This document shows positions 63,982 to 64,000 of a stretch of 64,000 bases of DNA, piece by piece (position 1 is the first letter of the stretch; every line of letters starts with the position of its first letter). Position numbers and translations under genes: made by a program. Below the pieces are notes generated by a model that saw nothing but the letters and a program-made list of their open reading frames with translations, searched no databases and was not told the DNA's origin. The stretch covers positions 3,782,001 to 3,846,000 of the forward strand of contig NZ_CP008884.1 of NCBI RefSeq assembly GCF_000725385.1. Reading direction: 5' to 3'. This DNA comes from Dyella japonica A8 (GTDB lineage: Bacteria; Pseudomonadota; Gammaproteobacteria; Xanthomonadales; Rhodanobacteraceae).

Positions 63982-64000
63982 CGCGTTACACTTGCCCGCT

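Overview
The window is 64 kb of high-GC bacterial chromosome with tightly packed genes on both strands. Gene content, protein style (TonB-dependent receptor, CopL-CopA-CopB copper operon, glycine-zipper and Slp lipoproteins) and the two families of short palindromic intergenic repeats suggest a gammaproteobacterium of the Xanthomonadales, most like Rhodanobacteraceae (Dyella/Luteibacter/Rhodanobacter). This is inference from family resemblance; no rRNA or tRNA gene is present to settle it. I see no insertion sequence, prophage or CRISPR array.

Layout. 1-5.9 kb: start of a propionyl-CoA synthetase-type gene, a lipoprotein, a MerR/TipAS regulator, malate dehydrogenase, an aspartate-type aminotransferase, two small stress/unknown proteins and a cyclophilin. 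6-17.2 kb: the most coherent block, a putative poly-3-hydroxybutyrate (PHB) utilisation locus. It has a lipoprotein 3-hydroxybutyrate-oligomer hydrolase, a LuxR-type response regulator and an SSS-domain hybrid histidine kinase of CrbS/MxtR type, a secreted PHB depolymerase, a TonB-dependent receptor 21 bp upstream of that depolymerase, and a divergent GntP-family permease. 17.5-25 kb: typA/bipA, a glycine-zipper lipoprotein, an OprB-like porin, two convergent methyltransferases and a family I.5-type lipase. 25-38 kb: a DUF1800/DUF1501 pair, a PadR operon, a FUSC transporter followed by the remains of an acetyltransferase gene, a HAF-repeat secreted protein divergent from an ECF sigma factor plus Ser/Thr kinase, and a hydrolase. 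37-48 kb: tautomerase, SDR, LysR, nitronate monooxygenase, thiolase, an AraC/AhpD-like divergent pair, a metallothionein-like protein, dodecin and a class V aminotransferase. 48-64 kb: ParB-like protein, periplasmic cyclophilin, AsmA protein, EamA transporter, a LysR/NAD(P)-reductase divergent pair, the copper operon copL-copA-copB-cytochrome c, rlmJ, Slp lipoprotein, a CDF metal transporter and small enzymes.

How the PHB block could work: the secreted depolymerase cuts extracellular PHB, the TonB receptor takes oligomers across the outer membrane, the lipoprotein hydrolase cuts them to monomer, and the GntP permease imports 3-hydroxybutyrate. The CrbS/CrbR-like pair, which in other gammaproteobacteria controls acetate/acyl-CoA synthetase genes, sits inside the block. 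Related palindrome-like sites (core ACYTTSGT) occur upstream of the hydrolase, between receptor and permease, and upstream of the acyl-CoA synthetase at the left edge. The pathway assignment is inference from families and gene order.

Two repeat families punctuate the window: paired inverted copies of a GTGGGAGCGCACCCTGTGCGCG unit, mostly between convergent genes, and paired copies of a CGTCATTCCCGCGAAAGCGGG unit.
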